60,501 nt of DNA from an uncultured Bulleidia sp. (GTDB lineage Bacteria > Bacillota_I > Bacilli_A > Erysipelotrichales > Erysipelotrichaceae), in assembly GCA_934725105.1 (NCBI GenBank), contig CAKVBD010000012.1:1-60501 (forward strand). Reading direction: 5' to 3'. Both the position numbers and the translations under genes were made by a program. Positions 60,401 to 60,501 of the stretch are shown here, in pieces. How positions within the stretch are numbered: the first letter of the stretch is position 1; each line of letters opens with the position of its first letter. Below the pieces are notes generated by a model. That model made no database searches. It saw nothing but the letters and a program-made list of their open reading frames with translations, and was not told the DNA's origin.

Positions 60401-60501
60401 ATGTATTTAGTCGGTATTGACATCGGTAAACTCAAACACTCTTTCTGTCTCCTTGAAAAGGAAACAGGTGAAATTCTTGTTGAACCTGTATTCTTCAAAA
60501 A
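60401..60501 (+). CDS. IS110-family transposase, N-terminal fragment (cut by window end)
   Basis: Reading from ATG 60401 gives 33 residues opening with MYLVGIDIGKLKHSFCLLEK, the start of the RuvC-like DEDD domain; the Asp in GIDIGK is the first catalytic residue. AAAGG lies 11 bases ahead. The rest is outside the window, so completeness cannot be judged. Confidence 0.8.
   Translation, partial: MYLVGIDIGKLKHSFCLLEKETGEILVEPVFFK

Larger units (their letters stand above)
60168..60501 (+). mobile_element. IS110-family insertion sequence, left end
   Basis: Based on the transposase start and the long non-coding 5' region. IS110 elements lack terminal inverted repeats, so the left border, somewhere between about 60145 and 60200, is a guess. 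It lies upstream of lon, in opposite orientation. Confidence 0.65.

Overview
The window looks like a chromosomal segment of a low-GC, Gram-positive anaerobe, most likely from the class Erysipelotrichia (Solobacterium/Bulleidia-like). This is inferred from AT-rich sequence, Shine-Dalgarno sites of the GGAGG type, a threonyl-tRNA synthetase without a TGS domain, lipoprotein and LPXTG-like surface proteins, Lit-, ComK- and DUF871-type genes, and a mur/fts cluster feeding a Gram-positive envelope. No rRNA or tRNA genes and no CRISPR array were seen. Almost all genes lie on the minus strand.

Layout from left to right. (1) 1-2.8 kb: a Cys-rich protein of unknown function, an HD hydrolase and a MupG/DUF871 6-phospho-muramidase. 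(2) 2.8-8.5 kb: an oppABCDF oligopeptide importer, with an mRNA hairpin between oppA and oppB. (3) 8.6-17.1 kb: one long operon, nusB-xseA-xseB-ispA-dxs-recN-dinB-xerD (RNA/DNA maintenance plus isoprenoid precursors). (4) 17-21 kb: a DUF5662 gene, guaB and proS. (5) 21-27 kb: a two-component system, a GtrA membrane protein, and a metal-chelate ABC importer (binding lipoprotein, permease, ATPase) ending in a TM1266-type ACT protein. The importer operon is preceded by a leader with mutually exclusive terminator and antiterminator stems. (6) 27-35 kb: thrS behind a T-box; a small membrane protein, a RidA with a Cys-rich tail and a ComK-like protein; then trmL, a Lit-like acyltransferase, rdgB, an HD phosphohydrolase, a ROK protein and two small unrecognised regulators. 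(7) 35-43.5 kb: recG-rnc-galK-DUF853 ATPase operon, a 6-phospho-beta-glucosidase and an ABC-F protein. (8) 43.5-48.6 kb: murG-murB-ftsQ, then gls24-fakA. (9) 48.7-57.2 kb: a giant surface adhesin, split by a frameshift at an A7 tract, under a cyclic-di-GMP-I riboswitch. (10) 57.2-60.1 kb: ysxC and lon. (11) 60.1-60.5 kb: the left end of an IS110-family element, cut by the window edge, with a non-coding stretch of the kind that encodes a bridge RNA.

The points most worth a second look are the c-di-GMP riboswitch/phase-variable adhesin locus (8 kb gene, homopolymer frameshift, duplicated modules, a candidate small RNA and a cre-like site upstream), the unassigned attenuator in front of the metal-chelate importer, the IS110 end with its probable bridge RNA, and a set of genes with no Shine-Dalgarno site whose -10 boxes sit only 6-9 bases from the start codon, which suggests leaderless mRNAs. 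Several intrinsic terminators are followed almost directly by the next gene's -10 box. All family names come from reading the protein sequences by eye; no database search was run.
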